A stretch of DNA of 64,000 bases, taken from assembly GCF_022662495.1 (NCBI RefSeq), contig NZ_JAKPBU010000001.1, positions 620,001 through 684,000 on the forward strand. The letters run 5' to 3'. Position numbers and translations under genes: made by a program. How positions within the stretch are numbered: the stretch's first letter is position 1; each line of letters opens with the position of its first letter. Positions 1-8,624 of this stretch are shown in pieces. Source of the stretch: Lysobacter sp. M2-1. GTDB lineage: Bacteria; Pseudomonadota; Gammaproteobacteria; Xanthomonadales; Xanthomonadaceae. Under the pieces are notes generated by a model that saw nothing but the letters and a program-made list of their open reading frames with translations, did no database searches and was not told where the DNA came from.

Positions 1-401
1 CTGCGTTGCGCCTCGCCGTGGTACACGGCTTCGATGTTGTTGCCGTCCGGATCCAGCACGAAGGCGGCGTAGTAGCCGGGATGGTAGGGCCGTTCGCCCG
101 GAGCGCCGTTGTCGCTGCCGCCATTGGCCAGTGCGGCCTTGTGGAAAGCGTCGACCATTGCGCGGTCGCTGGCCTGGAACGCGAGATGGTGGCGCCCGGT
201 GAGCTTGCCCTGCGCGGCCTCGCTGTCGGCGGTGGACACGAACAGCTCGTCCGCCCAGAAATAGTCGTCGCCCTCGCCACCGATGGGCACGCCGAGCACG
301 TCGAATACGGCAGCGTAAAAGCGCCGGCTGGCGGTGAGGTCGCGCACCACCAGTTGCAGGTGGTCGATCAGGCGGCCGCGATGCAGTTCATTGGTTTCCA
401 T
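1..401 (-). CDS. VOC (glyoxalase/bleomycin-resistance) family protein, C-terminal end cut by window
   Basis: The reading frame starts at ATG 401 behind a strong AGGAGG ribosome site at about 404-412 and is open to the window edge, giving 133 codons. The N-terminus contains the typical VOC opening (HLQLVVRDLTASRRFYAAVF) and the end shows FVLDPDGNNIEAVYHG, the usual metal-ligand/closing strand of a single-domain VOC protein of about 130-140 residues, so only a few residues should be missing. VOC proteins bind a divalent metal and act as small-molecule lyases, dioxygenases or resistance proteins; the substrate cannot be told. Probably cytosolic, monocistronic. Confidence 0.85.
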   Translation of the reverse strand, partial: METNELHRGRLIDHLQLVVRDLTASRRFYAAVFDVLGVPIGGEGDDYFWADELFVSTADSEAAQGKLTGRHHLAFQASDRAMVDAFHKAALANGGSDNGAPGERPYHPGYYAAFVLDPDGNNIEAVYHGEAQR

Positions 402-545
402 GGATCCTCCTCGTGCGGGGGCGGGCAGGTTACCTGCGCGTATCGCAAGCGGAGAGTGAAATGCACGCACCGCCAACGCGCCGGCGAACTCCCGCATTCC
501 TGGCCTGCGTAAACCGGATGCGCGGACGCAGCGTGCGTCGCGACG

Positions 546-1763
546 CTAGACCGCCGGCACCGGCCGGCGCGCGCGCAGGTCGGCGCGCGCCCAGGCATAG
601 ATCAACAGGCCACCCAGTGCGGTGATCGCGCCCACGTAACCGGTACTGGTCCAGCCGTAGCCAGCGGTGATGGCCATGCCACCCAGCCACGGGCCGAGCG
701 CGTTGGCCATATTGAACGCGGAATGATTGGACGCGGCAGCCAGTGTCTGTGCATCACCGGCTACGTCCATCAGATGCGATTGCAGCGCGGGCGCCAACGC
801 GCCCATGGTGCCTACCGCCGCGACCGCCGGCAGCACCGTCCACGGCGACAGCGCCGCGAGCGGGAACGCCAGCAACACCGCGATCGACCACACCAGCACG
901 ATCGCCGCCGCGCGGAAACCGAAACGGTCGAACAGCCAACCACCGGCGAGCGAGCCGGCGATGCCACCCGCGCCGAACGCCACCAGCGCGAACGGCACGA
1001 ACGATTCGCGCACGCCGGTCACCTGCACCAAGGCCGGCGGCAGATAGCTGAAGACCGCGAACATGCCGGCGAAACCGATCGCACCGGTGCCCAGCGCCAG
1101 CCACACCGGGGCGCGATTGAAGTCACGCAGTTCGCGCAAGGCATCGGTGCGCGGTGCGCCCAGGCCGCTCGGCAGCACGCGCGCGGTCATCGCCACCGTG
1201 GCCAGCGCGATCAGGGTCACCACGCCGAAGGCGTAGCGCCAGCTCAACGCCTGCCCCATCCAGGTGGCGAGCGGATTGCCGACCAGCAGCGCCACCGACA
1301 GCCCGAGCATCACCCGGCCCACGGCCTTGCCGCGCTGCTCGGGCGGACTGGCGTGGGCGGCCACCAGCGCGGCGACGCCGAAATAGGCGCCATGCGGCAG
1401 ACCGGCGATGAAGCGGAACACGATCATCAGCGGATAGCTCGGCGCCAGCGCGCTGGCCAGGTTGCCCAGCGCATAGAAGCCCATCAGCCACAGCAGCAGA
1501 CTGCGCCGCGGCAGGCGCGCGCCGAGGATCGCCAGCAGCGGTGCGCCGACCACCACGCCCAGGGCGTAGGCACTGATCACATGGCCGACCTGGGGTTCGG
1601 TCACGCCGAAACCGCGCGCGATTTCGGTGATCAGCCCCATCACCACGAATTCGCTGGTGCCGATGGCGAACCCGCCCATCGCCAGCGCCAGCAGGATCAA
1701 TGCGAGCTGGCGCGGCGGCAGGGGCGAGCGGACGGCGACGGCGGATGGGGTCGGAATTTCCAT
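546..1763 (-). CDS. MFS transporter, DHA1 family (AraJ/YdhP-like exporter)
   Basis: A 405-residue membrane protein with about 12 hydrophobic segments. The first helix carries the GTSEFVVMG signature of the AraJ/YdhP sugar- or drug-efflux group, and the loop between helices 2 and 3 has the charged GARLPRRSLL segment typical of the MFS. I start at ATG 1763 (MEIPTP) because the 12 residues added by the upstream ATG at 1799 are not membrane-like; both are possible. It would export a small compound across the inner membrane using the proton gradient; substrate unknown. No partner gene is adjacent. Confidence 0.85.
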   Translation of the reverse strand: MEIPTPSAVAVRSPLPPRQLALILLALAMGGFAIGTSEFVVMGLITEIARGFGVTEPQVGHVISAYALGVVVGAPLLAILGARLPRRSLLLWLMGFYALGNLASALAPSYPLMIVFRFIAGLPHGAYFGVAALVAAHASPPEQRGKAVGRVMLGLSVALLVGNPLATWMGQALSWRYAFGVVTLIALATVAMTARVLPSGLGAPRTDALRELRDFNRAPVWLALGTGAIGFAGMFAVFSYLPPALVQVTGVRESFVPFALVAFGAGGIAGSLAGGWLFDRFGFRAAAIVLVWSIAVLLAFPLAALSPWTVLPAVAAVGTMGALAPALQSHLMDVAGDAQTLAAASNHSAFNMANALGPWLGGMAITAGYGWTSTGYVGAITALGGLLIYAWARADLRARRPVPAV

Positions 1764-1980
1764 CCACCGCATTATTGTGCATTGCAGCATGCGCTGCACG
1801 CGATGCTGCGGACCACAGTGTTGCGGGTAGCGCCGGGATCCGCGTCAGCGCGATGACGCATCGGGTGGGCCTATCGGCCCACCGAGCCCGCGGATCGCGC
1901 TTGCGAAAGGCTCAACCGATTGCGCCGCGCGAGCCGATGGGCCCGGGCGATCGCACCCATCGCCGCGTCGGCGACTGCGC

Positions 1981-2430
1981 TCAGGCGCCGTCCGGAATAT
2001 CCGGCTCCACCACGTTCTTGAGCAGCGCCAGCGATTCCTGCCAGCCCAGATAACAGGCTTCGGCCGGGATCACGTCGGGCACGCCTTCCTGCACGATCTG
2101 CACTTCGGTGCCGACCGAGACCTTCTTCAGCGTCACCGTGGTGGTCATCTCGCCGGGCAGGTTGGGATCCTCGAACCTGTCGGAGTACCTGAGCCGCTCG
2201 CCCGGCTCCAGTTCCAGGTATTCGCCGCCGAAGGCGTGGCTGTTGCCGGTGCCGAAGTTGGTGAACGACATCCGGTAGCGGCCGCCGACCTTGGCATCGA
2301 GCTCATGCACGGTGCAGGTGAAGCCGTTCGGCGGCAGCCATTTGCAGATGGCGCCCGGATCCAGGAAGGCGCGGTAGACGCGCTCGGGTGGGGCGGCCAG
2401 GACGCGATGCAGGCGGATGGTGCTGGGCAT
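1981..2430 (-). CDS. SRPBCC family protein (AHSA1/Aha1-like)
   Basis: 149 residues from ATG 2430, preceded by GGAGAAGC; an in-frame start further up (2502) would add 24 residues unlike the family. The N-terminal segment RLHRVLAAPPERVYRAFLDPGAICKWLPP is the standard opening of the activator-of-Hsp90-like START fold, followed by GGRYRMSF and a hydrophobic-cavity core ending in GWQESLALLKNVVE. Such proteins bind hydrophobic ligands or act as stress-linked folding helpers; the exact role is not known for most bacterial members. Stands alone. Confidence 0.85.
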   Translation of the reverse strand: MPSTIRLHRVLAAPPERVYRAFLDPGAICKWLPPNGFTCTVHELDAKVGGRYRMSFTNFGTGNSHAFGGEYLELEPGERLRYSDRFEDPNLPGEMTTTVTLKKVSVGTEVQIVQEGVPDVIPAEACYLGWQESLALLKNVVEPDIPDGA

Positions 2431-2704
2431 GATGCTTCTCCAATGAGAGAGGACGATCCTCTTGCAAAACGACGATCCAGCCAAGGCCGGATCGACATCC
2501 ATCGCAGGGTGCCATTCGCGCAGCGATCACGATTCGCCGATCGCGCGCCCGCATCCGTCCATCTAACGCGTCCGGTGCGCATTCACCACCCGATTGGCCC
2601 ACGCAATCTGCGATGGCTGATCTTTCGGCCAGCCTAGGGTCGGCCCGAATGGCAGCGACGCAGCTGGATCGCTAGGCTCGCCGCATTCGCCACGGAGCCG
2701 TGCA

Positions 2705-4327
2705 ATGGCCGACATCTACGGCATCGATGCCCAGACCTACCGACACCTGCCGCCCGAAGACCAGGCCGCGGTGCGCGAGGCGTACGAAGACCGTCTCGCC
2801 GATCAGCGCACCGTCGATCCGGGAGCCGTGGTCGATCGCATCCTCGATGCGCCTTCCTACGAAACCACCGCCGCACTGGTACGCGAACTCAAGGACATGT
2901 CGCCCGAAAACGCGCAACGCGTGCTGCAGGAACTCGAACATCGCGACCCCGATGCCTGGCCGCAGGTGATCAATACCGGCGCCCTCAACGATCTGCAGGG
3001 GACGAACTACCCGCAGCGCGGCCTGCGGGTGCTGGCCGATGCGATCGCCCTCGAGCACGCCGCCGGGCGCCTCGACAACGACGAGATCAGCCTGCTGTTC
3101 GGCGCCGGCATCGCCGGATTCGAGCGCACGCAGGCCAACGGCGCGCGGATGCTGTTCGGCGCATCGAACAGCGAAGAGATGCAAGCGTTCGAGCGCGCCA
3201 TGGCCGACTACGCGCTCGACACGTTCGCCGGCGCCGACCGCAACTCCGCATCGCACGGGACCGAAACGACCACGACCGGCGTCGCCAATATCATCACCAA
3301 AGGCCTGGGCAGCGACTATTCGGGCCGCGAGGCGCTGGCCTCGGCCTATGCCGATACCGATGCGGGCGCCGACGGCGTGCAGGCGCGCTCGCCCGAGGAG
3401 CGCGCGCACATCCGCACCCTGCTGGCCGACAAGGGCTCGCTCTACGACGACGAACCGGCCAATCCCGATCCGCTCGCCGTCCTCATGCGCGGCGTGGCGG
3501 AGATGTACGGGGACGTGGAGGTCGGCGGCACCAATCTTGCGGTCGAATTCGTGAACTGGGCCGGCGAGAACCAGGAGTTCTTCGTCGAAAACGGCATCCT
3601 CGGCAACACCACGTCCGATCCGCGCGCCGAGGCGCTGGGTCTGCTGACCACGCTCCATGCCGATGCCGTCTTCGCCGACCTCACCGACGGTTACGCCAAC
3701 GGCGACCAGTACGCCGGCGACGATAGCCGCAAGCTCGGCTTCCTGCTCTCGCTCACCGCCTTCAACGGCAACAACTCCCACGCCGACTCGGTGACCCGCA
3801 GCCTGGACCGCTACGTCGACGGGCTGGTGGATCAGGTCCGGCAGGATCCCGCCTCGCAGGCGGCGCAGGATCCGCTCGGCAGGCTCGAGATCGTGGCGCC
3901 AGCACTGCTGATCGCGCAGGCATCGCCCTACCTGGGCGAACTCGCTTCCAACGAGGCGCGGGTCAGCGGCATCCTGCGGGTGCTCGACGTGGTGTCCACC
4001 GGCGCTGGGCTGATCCCGGCGGGTGGTTTTGCGAAGTTCCTCACCCAGACCTACGGCGACATCAATGGGCTGAGCGACGACCAGATCAAGAACGGGCTGC
4101 GGGACTACCTGACCGATGCCATGTCCGGCTCGCCCGAAGAGCGCGAAGCCGCGCTGCGCGACGTGGTGAGCATGGTCGAGCAGCAGATCCAGGCGGAGTA
4201 CGGCGACGTACCGGTGGTCGCCGGTGCGATGACGCGGCGTCTGGAGGACAACCTCTACGAGATGCTGGTCGCGATCGCGGACAACGACGTCTCCGGATTC
4301 CTCAACACGCTGAACCTGGATCGTTGA
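2705..4327 (+). CDS. Hypothetical protein, 540 aa, no recognised domain
   Basis: Starts at ATG 2705 with GGAG seven bases upstream. The protein is soluble-looking and acidic, with no signal peptide, membrane segment or obvious repeat. The N-terminal 90 residues are rich in charged helices; the middle has short glycine/aspartate stretches (about residues 195-225, around YADTDAGADG) and the C-terminal 150 residues look alpha-helical. I do not recognise the family. It lacks the glutamine-rich XVIPCD-like tail expected of Xanthomonadales type IV effectors. It faces yaeQ convergently and has no same-strand partner, so context gives no function. Confidence 0.75.
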   Translation: MADIYGIDAQTYRHLPPEDQAAVREAYEDRLADQRTVDPGAVVDRILDAPSYETTAALVRELKDMSPENAQRVLQELEHRDPDAWPQVINTGALNDLQGTNYPQRGLRVLADAIALEHAAGRLDNDEISLLFGAGIAGFERTQANGARMLFGASNSEEMQAFERAMADYALDTFAGADRNSASHGTETTTTGVANIITKGLGSDYSGREALASAYADTDAGADGVQARSPEERAHIRTLLADKGSLYDDEPANPDPLAVLMRGVAEMYGDVEVGGTNLAVEFVNWAGENQEFFVENGILGNTTSDPRAEALGLLTTLHADAVFADLTDGYANGDQYAGDDSRKLGFLLSLTAFNGNNSHADSVTRSLDRYVDGLVDQVRQDPASQAAQDPLGRLEIVAPALLIAQASPYLGELASNEARVSGILRVLDVVSTGAGLIPAGGFAKFLTQTYGDINGLSDDQIKNGLRDYLTDAMSGSPEEREAALRDVVSMVEQQIQAEYGDVPVVAGAMTRRLEDNLYEMLVAIADNDVSGFLNTLNLDR

Positions 4328-4436
4328 AGGCGGGCACGGCAGATAGGCCCGCGGCTTGAGGCGTGACCGGGTCGCCCGGCAACTGCGCGTACGGCAGCGA
4401 CACGGAGTGGGTCGAGCCCACCCGATGTTGCGGAAC

Positions 4437-4994
4437 TCAGGCCGCCTGTTCGAGCGGCGCCATTCGCACCTGCGGGCGCAGCGCGATGCTGCGATCGGCA
4501 TCCATCAGCTGCAGCTCGCCGTCCTGGATCATCGCGGTCAGGCGCATGCCGCGCGCCAGCAGCCCGGTCGCGGCTGCGACGCCCTCTGCGGGAAGGTCGA
4601 TCACGGTGAGGTTGCGCAGCCGCGCAAGCGTGGCTCCATGTTTCTTCCACCAGACCTCCGCGGCATGGCCACCATAGGTCACCACCACCACCTGCTGCGC
4701 GCGGCCGCAGGCCTTGCGCAGGCGTGATTCGTCCGGCTGCCCGAGCTCGATCCAGCGTTCGATATCGCCGGTGTAATCGCGCTGCCACAGCGCCGGTTCG
4801 TCTTCGTCGCTGAGCCCGCGCCCGAACATCAGTCGCTCGTCTGCAAACAACGCGAACGCCAGCAGCCGTGCCATCAGCCGTTCGGCGGTCTCCGAGGGAT
4901 GCTGCGCCAGGATCAGGTCGTGCGAGGCGTAGTAATGCCGGTCCATATCGGTGACCTGCAGTTCCGCCTTGTACACGGTGGCATTGGGAGCCAT
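4437..4994 (-). CDS. yaeQ: YaeQ family protein
   Basis: 185 residues, the usual YaeQ length. The N-terminus (NATVYKAELQVTDMDRHYYASH, then LAQHPSETAERLMARLLAFAL) is the family hallmark, and the GLSDEDEPALWQRDYTGDIERWIELGQP segment is equally typical. The fold is nuclease-like (related to PD-(D/E)xK enzymes): the conserved E and D residues around EDEPALW and the IELGQPDESRLRKAC stretch match that core. Biological role is not settled; the E. coli protein was first noticed as a suppressor linked to RfaH-dependent transcription. Cytosolic, monocistronic. Confidence 0.93.
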   Translation of the reverse strand: MAPNATVYKAELQVTDMDRHYYASHDLILAQHPSETAERLMARLLAFALFADERLMFGRGLSDEDEPALWQRDYTGDIERWIELGQPDESRLRKACGRAQQVVVVTYGGHAAEVWWKKHGATLARLRNLTVIDLPAEGVAAATGLLARGMRLTAMIQDGELQLMDADRSIALRPQVRMAPLEQAA

Positions 4995-5111
4995 GGCAAG
5001 CGCCTGCGGTCAGGCGCGCGATCGAAGTAGGGGCTGCATTCTAGGCGGTGCGGTGCACCCGTGCCGTAAAGACGGGCAGGCGCACCGATGCCCGCTGCGC
5101 CCGCCCTGCGC

Positions 5112-5426
5112 TCAGCGCCCCGGCGGGTCGGGCAGGCGGTCGCGATCCGCACTTTCGCTGACGTTCTCGTCGCGGAACGTCTCGGTGCTCTTGCGCACCG
5201 TATCGACGAGCGGCTGATAGGGCTGCTTCGCCGGCTCATTGGGAGGACGTCGGGCCTTCTTGTCGCCCTGCGACTGCCCGGTTTTCGCTTTCACCTGCGA
5301 AGCCGCCGTCTTCAGGACCCGCTCCGGCGCTGGCGCGCTGGGTGGCGCGGACAGCGCCAGGCCGGGAATGGCGCAGGCGAGCAGCACTGCCAGCAGGTGT
5401 CGGTAGCGCGGTTTCGTTTCCTGCAT
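5112..5426 (-). CDS. Small secreted/periplasmic hypothetical protein
   Basis: 104 residues beginning with a clear Sec signal peptide (basic PRYRH, then LLAVLLACAIPGLALSA, cleavage probably after ALSA at about residue 27). The mature part is short, hydrophilic, rich in Lys, Pro and Asp, and probably unstructured. No family recognised. It lies 43 bases downstream of the M20 amidohydrolase on the same strand and may be co-transcribed with it. A real gene is likely because the signal peptide and codon use are good, but the function is unknown. Confidence 0.65.
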   Translation of the reverse strand: MQETKPRYRHLLAVLLACAIPGLALSAPPSAPAPERVLKTAASQVKAKTGQSQGDKKARRPPNEPAKQPYQPLVDTVRKSTETFRDENVSESADRDRLPDPPGR

Positions 5427-5468
5427 GGCGGTGCTCTCTTTGGGCTTCGGGTTTGTGCAGCCCCGGCG

Positions 5469-6812
5469 CTAATCCGTCGCCGCAGTGGCGGCAACGGGCT
5501 TGAGCAAATCGAGCACCGCCACGGTCATGGCTTCGGTGCCGAGCCGCACCGAGGGTTCCGGATCGATCTTGAACAGCGGCGAGTGGTGGCCGGGCACGGG
5601 CGGCCCGCCCGCCTTGGCGGCATCGAACTCCGCCTGCGGCGTGCCGCCGACGCTGAAATAGAAACCGGGCACGCCGAGTTCGGGCTGCACGAAATACGCA
5701 AAATCTTCCGCGCCCATGCCCGAGCGCGGCCGCGATGCGAGCACGCCTTCGCCAAACGCCTGGGCGAAGGTGGTGCGCAGCCGCGCGGTCAGCGCGGCAT
5801 CGTTGATCGTGACCGGCGTCGATTCGGTCGACACCTTCACTTCCGGCAGTTTGTCCTCCGCAAGGCCGTTCATGCGCCCGACGTTCACTGCGATGCGCCT
5901 GATGCCGTCGAGCAGGGCCTTGCGCACCGCCTCGTCGTCGGCGCGCACGGTCAGCTGCAGGTCGGCGCGGTCGGAGATGATGTTGTGCTTGGAGCCGCCG
6001 TGGAACGCACCCACCGTGACCACGCCGGGCGACAGCGGCGAGATCTCGCGGCTCACCAGCGTCTGCAACGCCATCACGATCTCCGCGCCGATCACGATCG
6101 GGTCCTTGCCCTGGTGCGGGTAGGCGCCGTGGGCACCGACGCCGTGGATCGCGATATCGACGCTGTCCGACGACGAGGAACTGATGCCCGGGTCCGCCAC
6201 GATCGTGCCGGTCGGCGTATCGGCATCGACGTGGAAGGCCAGCGCGTAGTCGGGCTTGGGGAAGCGGGTGTACAGGCCGTCCTCCAGCATCATCCTCGCG
6301 CCGCCGATCCGCTCCTCCGCCGGCTGCACCACGAACACCACCGTGCCCTGCCAGCGGTCCTTCATCGCCGCGAGCCGGCTGGCGGTGCCGATGAGCGAGG
6401 TGATGTGCACGTCGTGGCCGCAGGCGTGCATGACCGGCGATTCGACGCCGTCGATGCCGGTCTGGACCACGGTCGAGGCATTGGGCAGGCCGCTGGCCTC
6501 CTTGAGCGGGAGCCCGTCCATGTCGGCGCGGACCAGCACGGTCGGGCCGTCGCCATTGCGCATCACCCCCACCACGCCGGTGCCGCCGACCCGCTCGGTG
6601 ACCTCGATGCCCGGGATCGCGCGCAGTTCCTTCGCCATCCGCGCCGCGGTGGCGGTCTCCTTGTAGGAGAGCTCGGGATGGCGGTGGAACCAGTCGAACA
6701 GCGCGCCCAGGCGCTGGTCGTAATCCGCCTTCACCGCAGGCCCGAACTCGGTCGCGGCGCGGGCCGGGAAAGCCGCGAACGCGGCAAGGCACAGCAGGAC
6801 GCCGTAGCGCAT
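5469..6812 (-). CDS. Secreted M20 family amidohydrolase (aminoacylase/carboxypeptidase type)
   Basis: 447 residues from ATG 6812 (GGGGAG six bases upstream; an ATG two codons earlier is too close to it). Residues 1-19 form a signal peptide ending ARA, so the enzyme acts outside the cytoplasm. Metal and catalytic motifs of the M20D group are visible: ADMDGLP, HACGHDVH (His129, Cys131, His133), QPAEE, FHVDADTPTG and the closing GHHSP. The dimerisation insert with HGVGAHGAYPHQGKDP is present. Relatives hydrolyse N-acyl amino acids or amide conjugates. Also possible: indole-acetyl-amino-acid-type hydrolase. Runs toward the small secreted gene at 5112. Confidence 0.92.
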   Translation of the reverse strand: MRYGVLLCLAAFAAFPARAATEFGPAVKADYDQRLGALFDWFHRHPELSYKETATAARMAKELRAIPGIEVTERVGGTGVVGVMRNGDGPTVLVRADMDGLPLKEASGLPNASTVVQTGIDGVESPVMHACGHDVHITSLIGTASRLAAMKDRWQGTVVFVVQPAEERIGGARMMLEDGLYTRFPKPDYALAFHVDADTPTGTIVADPGISSSSSDSVDIAIHGVGAHGAYPHQGKDPIVIGAEIVMALQTLVSREISPLSPGVVTVGAFHGGSKHNIISDRADLQLTVRADDEAVRKALLDGIRRIAVNVGRMNGLAEDKLPEVKVSTESTPVTINDAALTARLRTTFAQAFGEGVLASRPRSGMGAEDFAYFVQPELGVPGFYFSVGGTPQAEFDAAKAGGPPVPGHHSPLFKIDPEPSVRLGTEAMTVAVLDLLKPVAATAATD

Positions 6813-7001
6813 GGACATCTCCCCAGGGTGACGCCGGCAGTGTAGGCCGGATCGGCTGGCCGGGCGGATGCCGGCACGGAGTGTGCGCTGCTGCGCAAAC
6901 CGGCGAACGGCTGCGCCTGTCCGGCCCGTGCCACCGGCAATACCCGCGCGCTTGGCACGACTCCTGCATCCATAAAAACATCCCCTGTGCGGTAGATCGA
7001 C

Positions 7002-7349
7002 ATGCAGTTCTGGACCCTCATCGTCAGCTGTATCGCCATCCCGGCCAGCAGCACCGTGTACGCCCATGGCGGCGGGCTCAACGGCCAGGGTTGCCACAAC
7101 AACCGCAAGACCGGCGATTACCACTGCCACGGCGGCAGCGACGGGCCGTCGCGGCCCCGCCTCGTGCCGGCGCAGCGCGACGCCATCCCGGGCAACACCC
7201 TGACGCCCAGCGGCGGTTCCGGCCCCGGGCGCGCATTTGCCAACTGCACCGAGGCCCGTGCCCATGGCGCGGCACCCGTGGGCCGCGGCGATCCGGGCTA
7301 CGGCCCGCATCTGGACCGCGACAACGATGGCGTGGGGTGCGAGTCCTAA
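7002..7349 (+). CDS. Secreted YHYH-like plus Excalibur domain protein
   Basis: 115 residues: signal peptide to about residue 21 (ends VYA), then HGGGLNGQGCHNNRKTGDYHCHGG (His22, Cys31, His32, His41, Cys42, His43), the motif found in small periplasmic YHYH proteins, and a C-terminal Excalibur domain (about 79-115) with the aspartate-rich DRDNDGVGCE calcium loop and paired cysteines. The combination usually marks a cell-surface or extracellular protein; Excalibur domains are thought to bind calcium. Divergent from the M20 gene across 189 bases. Confidence 0.88.
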   Translation: MQFWTLIVSCIAIPASSTVYAHGGGLNGQGCHNNRKTGDYHCHGGSDGPSRPRLVPAQRDAIPGNTLTPSGGSGPGRAFANCTEARAHGAAPVGRGDPGYGPHLDRDNDGVGCES

Positions 7350-7409
7350 TCAGGACGGCGAATACAGGCGTCCAGTCGACCCGTTCCTGCACGCCAAGCC
7401 CGCAACGCC

Positions 7410-8543
7410 CTACTCCACCGCGCGCCACCACGCGTTGGTCGGCTGCGGCGCCGCCAGGTCGAAATGCTCGCCCATCATCGGCGTGGCCAGGGCGATGTCG
7501 CGCTCGGCGCTCAGTGCGCTGACGCGTTCGAACGGATCGCGCCAGCCGTGCATCGCCAGGTCGAAGGTGCCGTTGTGCACCGGCAGCAGCCAGCGCCCGC
7601 GCAGGTCCTGGTGCGCCTGCACGGTCTGCTCGGGCAGCATGTGCACATAGGCCCACTGTGGGTCGTACGCGCCGGTTTCGATCATGGTCACGTCGAACGG
7701 GCCGAACCGGCGCCCGATCTCCTTGAACCCGTCGAAATAGCCGGTGTCGCCGCTGAAGAACAGGCGCAAGCCGTCGTCGCCGTCGCCATCGGCCGCGTCG
7801 TCGATCACCCACGACGCCCATAGCGTGCGGTCGCCGTCGAACAGCCCACGCCCGGAGAAATGCTGGGCCGGGGTCGCGGTGAAGCGCACGCCGTCGAACG
7901 ACGCGCCCTGCCACCAGTCGAGCTGGCGCACCTTGTCCGCCGGCACGCCCCAGGCGATCAGCCGGTCGCCGACACCGAGCGGAGTGAGGAACACCTCGGC
8001 GGTCTTCGCCAGCTGCACCACGGTGTCGCGGTCGAGATGGTCGTAGTGGTCGTGCGAGAGCAGCACGCCGCGCAGCGGCGGCAACTCGTCCAGTGCGATC
8101 GGCGGCGCGTGGAAGCGGCGCGGGCCCATCCACTGCACCGGCGAGGCGCGCTCGGCGAACACCGGATCGGTGATCCAGAAGCCGCCGCGCAGCTTCAGGA
8201 GCAGGGTCGAATGCCCCAGCCGGAACAGGCTACGGTCCGGCGCCGCCTCCAGCTGCGCGCGGGTCAGCGCCAAGACCGGCAGCGGCGCCCGCGGCACGCT
8301 GTCGGCGGGCTTGTTGAACAGAAAGTTCCACAGGATCCGGGCGGTCTTGGCCATGCCCTCGGCGGGTCGGGGTGTCGCGTTGCGGAAGCGGCCGTCGGTC
8401 GCCTGCGGCGAGTCGGGATGGGCCGCCACAGGCCGGTCGGTCGTGGCGAAGGACAGCAGGCAGGCGCTCATGAGCAGGGCTCCAAGGGTCAGGGCGATGC
8501 GCCGCAGGCGACGGAAGCGGGGTCGGGCGGGGGGTCGGCGCAT
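7410..8543 (-). CDS. MBL-fold metallo-hydrolase, NAPE-PLD/UlaG-like, membrane-anchored or secreted
   Basis: 377 residues from ATG 8543. A basic N-terminus and hydrophobic stretch (LTLGALLMSACLLSFA) act as signal peptide or lipoprotein signal (a Cys follows LLMSA). The catalytic SHDHYDHLD motif (HxHxDH), the strand ITDPVF, the ligands in QHFSGRG, SGDTGYF and PVHNGTFDLAMH all match the N-acyl-phosphatidylethanolamine phospholipase D branch of the metallo-beta-lactamase superfamily. Divergent from tetR at 8625, with a large symmetric operator in the 81-base gap, so it is almost certainly a target of that repressor. Substrate unknown; a lipid or lactone is likely. Confidence 0.9.
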   Translation of the reverse strand: MRRPPARPRFRRLRRIALTLGALLMSACLLSFATTDRPVAAHPDSPQATDGRFRNATPRPAEGMAKTARILWNFLFNKPADSVPRAPLPVLALTRAQLEAAPDRSLFRLGHSTLLLKLRGGFWITDPVFAERASPVQWMGPRRFHAPPIALDELPPLRGVLLSHDHYDHLDRDTVVQLAKTAEVFLTPLGVGDRLIAWGVPADKVRQLDWWQGASFDGVRFTATPAQHFSGRGLFDGDRTLWASWVIDDAADGDGDDGLRLFFSGDTGYFDGFKEIGRRFGPFDVTMIETGAYDPQWAYVHMLPEQTVQAHQDLRGRWLLPVHNGTFDLAMHGWRDPFERVSALSAERDIALATPMMGEHFDLAAPQPTNAWWRAVE

Positions 8544-8564
8544 CGGTGTGCCAGAGTTAGGAAC

Positions 8565-8614
8565 TACACCGTGCAGTGTACTTATATTCGGGCAAAAGTA
8601 AACTGTCCGGTGTA
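8565..8614. promoter_or_regulatory. Double palindromic TetR operator
   Basis: Two 16-base palindromes, TACACCGTGCAGTGTA (8565-8580) and TAAACTGTCCGGTGTA (8599-8614), lie 34 bases centre to centre. Together they also form one large inverted repeat with 19-base arms (16 of 19 matching) around 8589-8590, which contains TATATT. The second palindrome ends 10 bases before the tetR start, so binding there would block both genes. Pattern TAmAC-N6-GTGTA is read from these two copies only. Confidence 0.8.
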
Positions 8615-8624
8615 AACTTGCGTC

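Noticed and set aside
1864-1883. GGTGGGCC / GGCCCACC hairpin after the SRPBCC/MFS gap
   Set aside because: Perfect eight-base stem but no T-run and no known function; not strong enough to list as a terminator.
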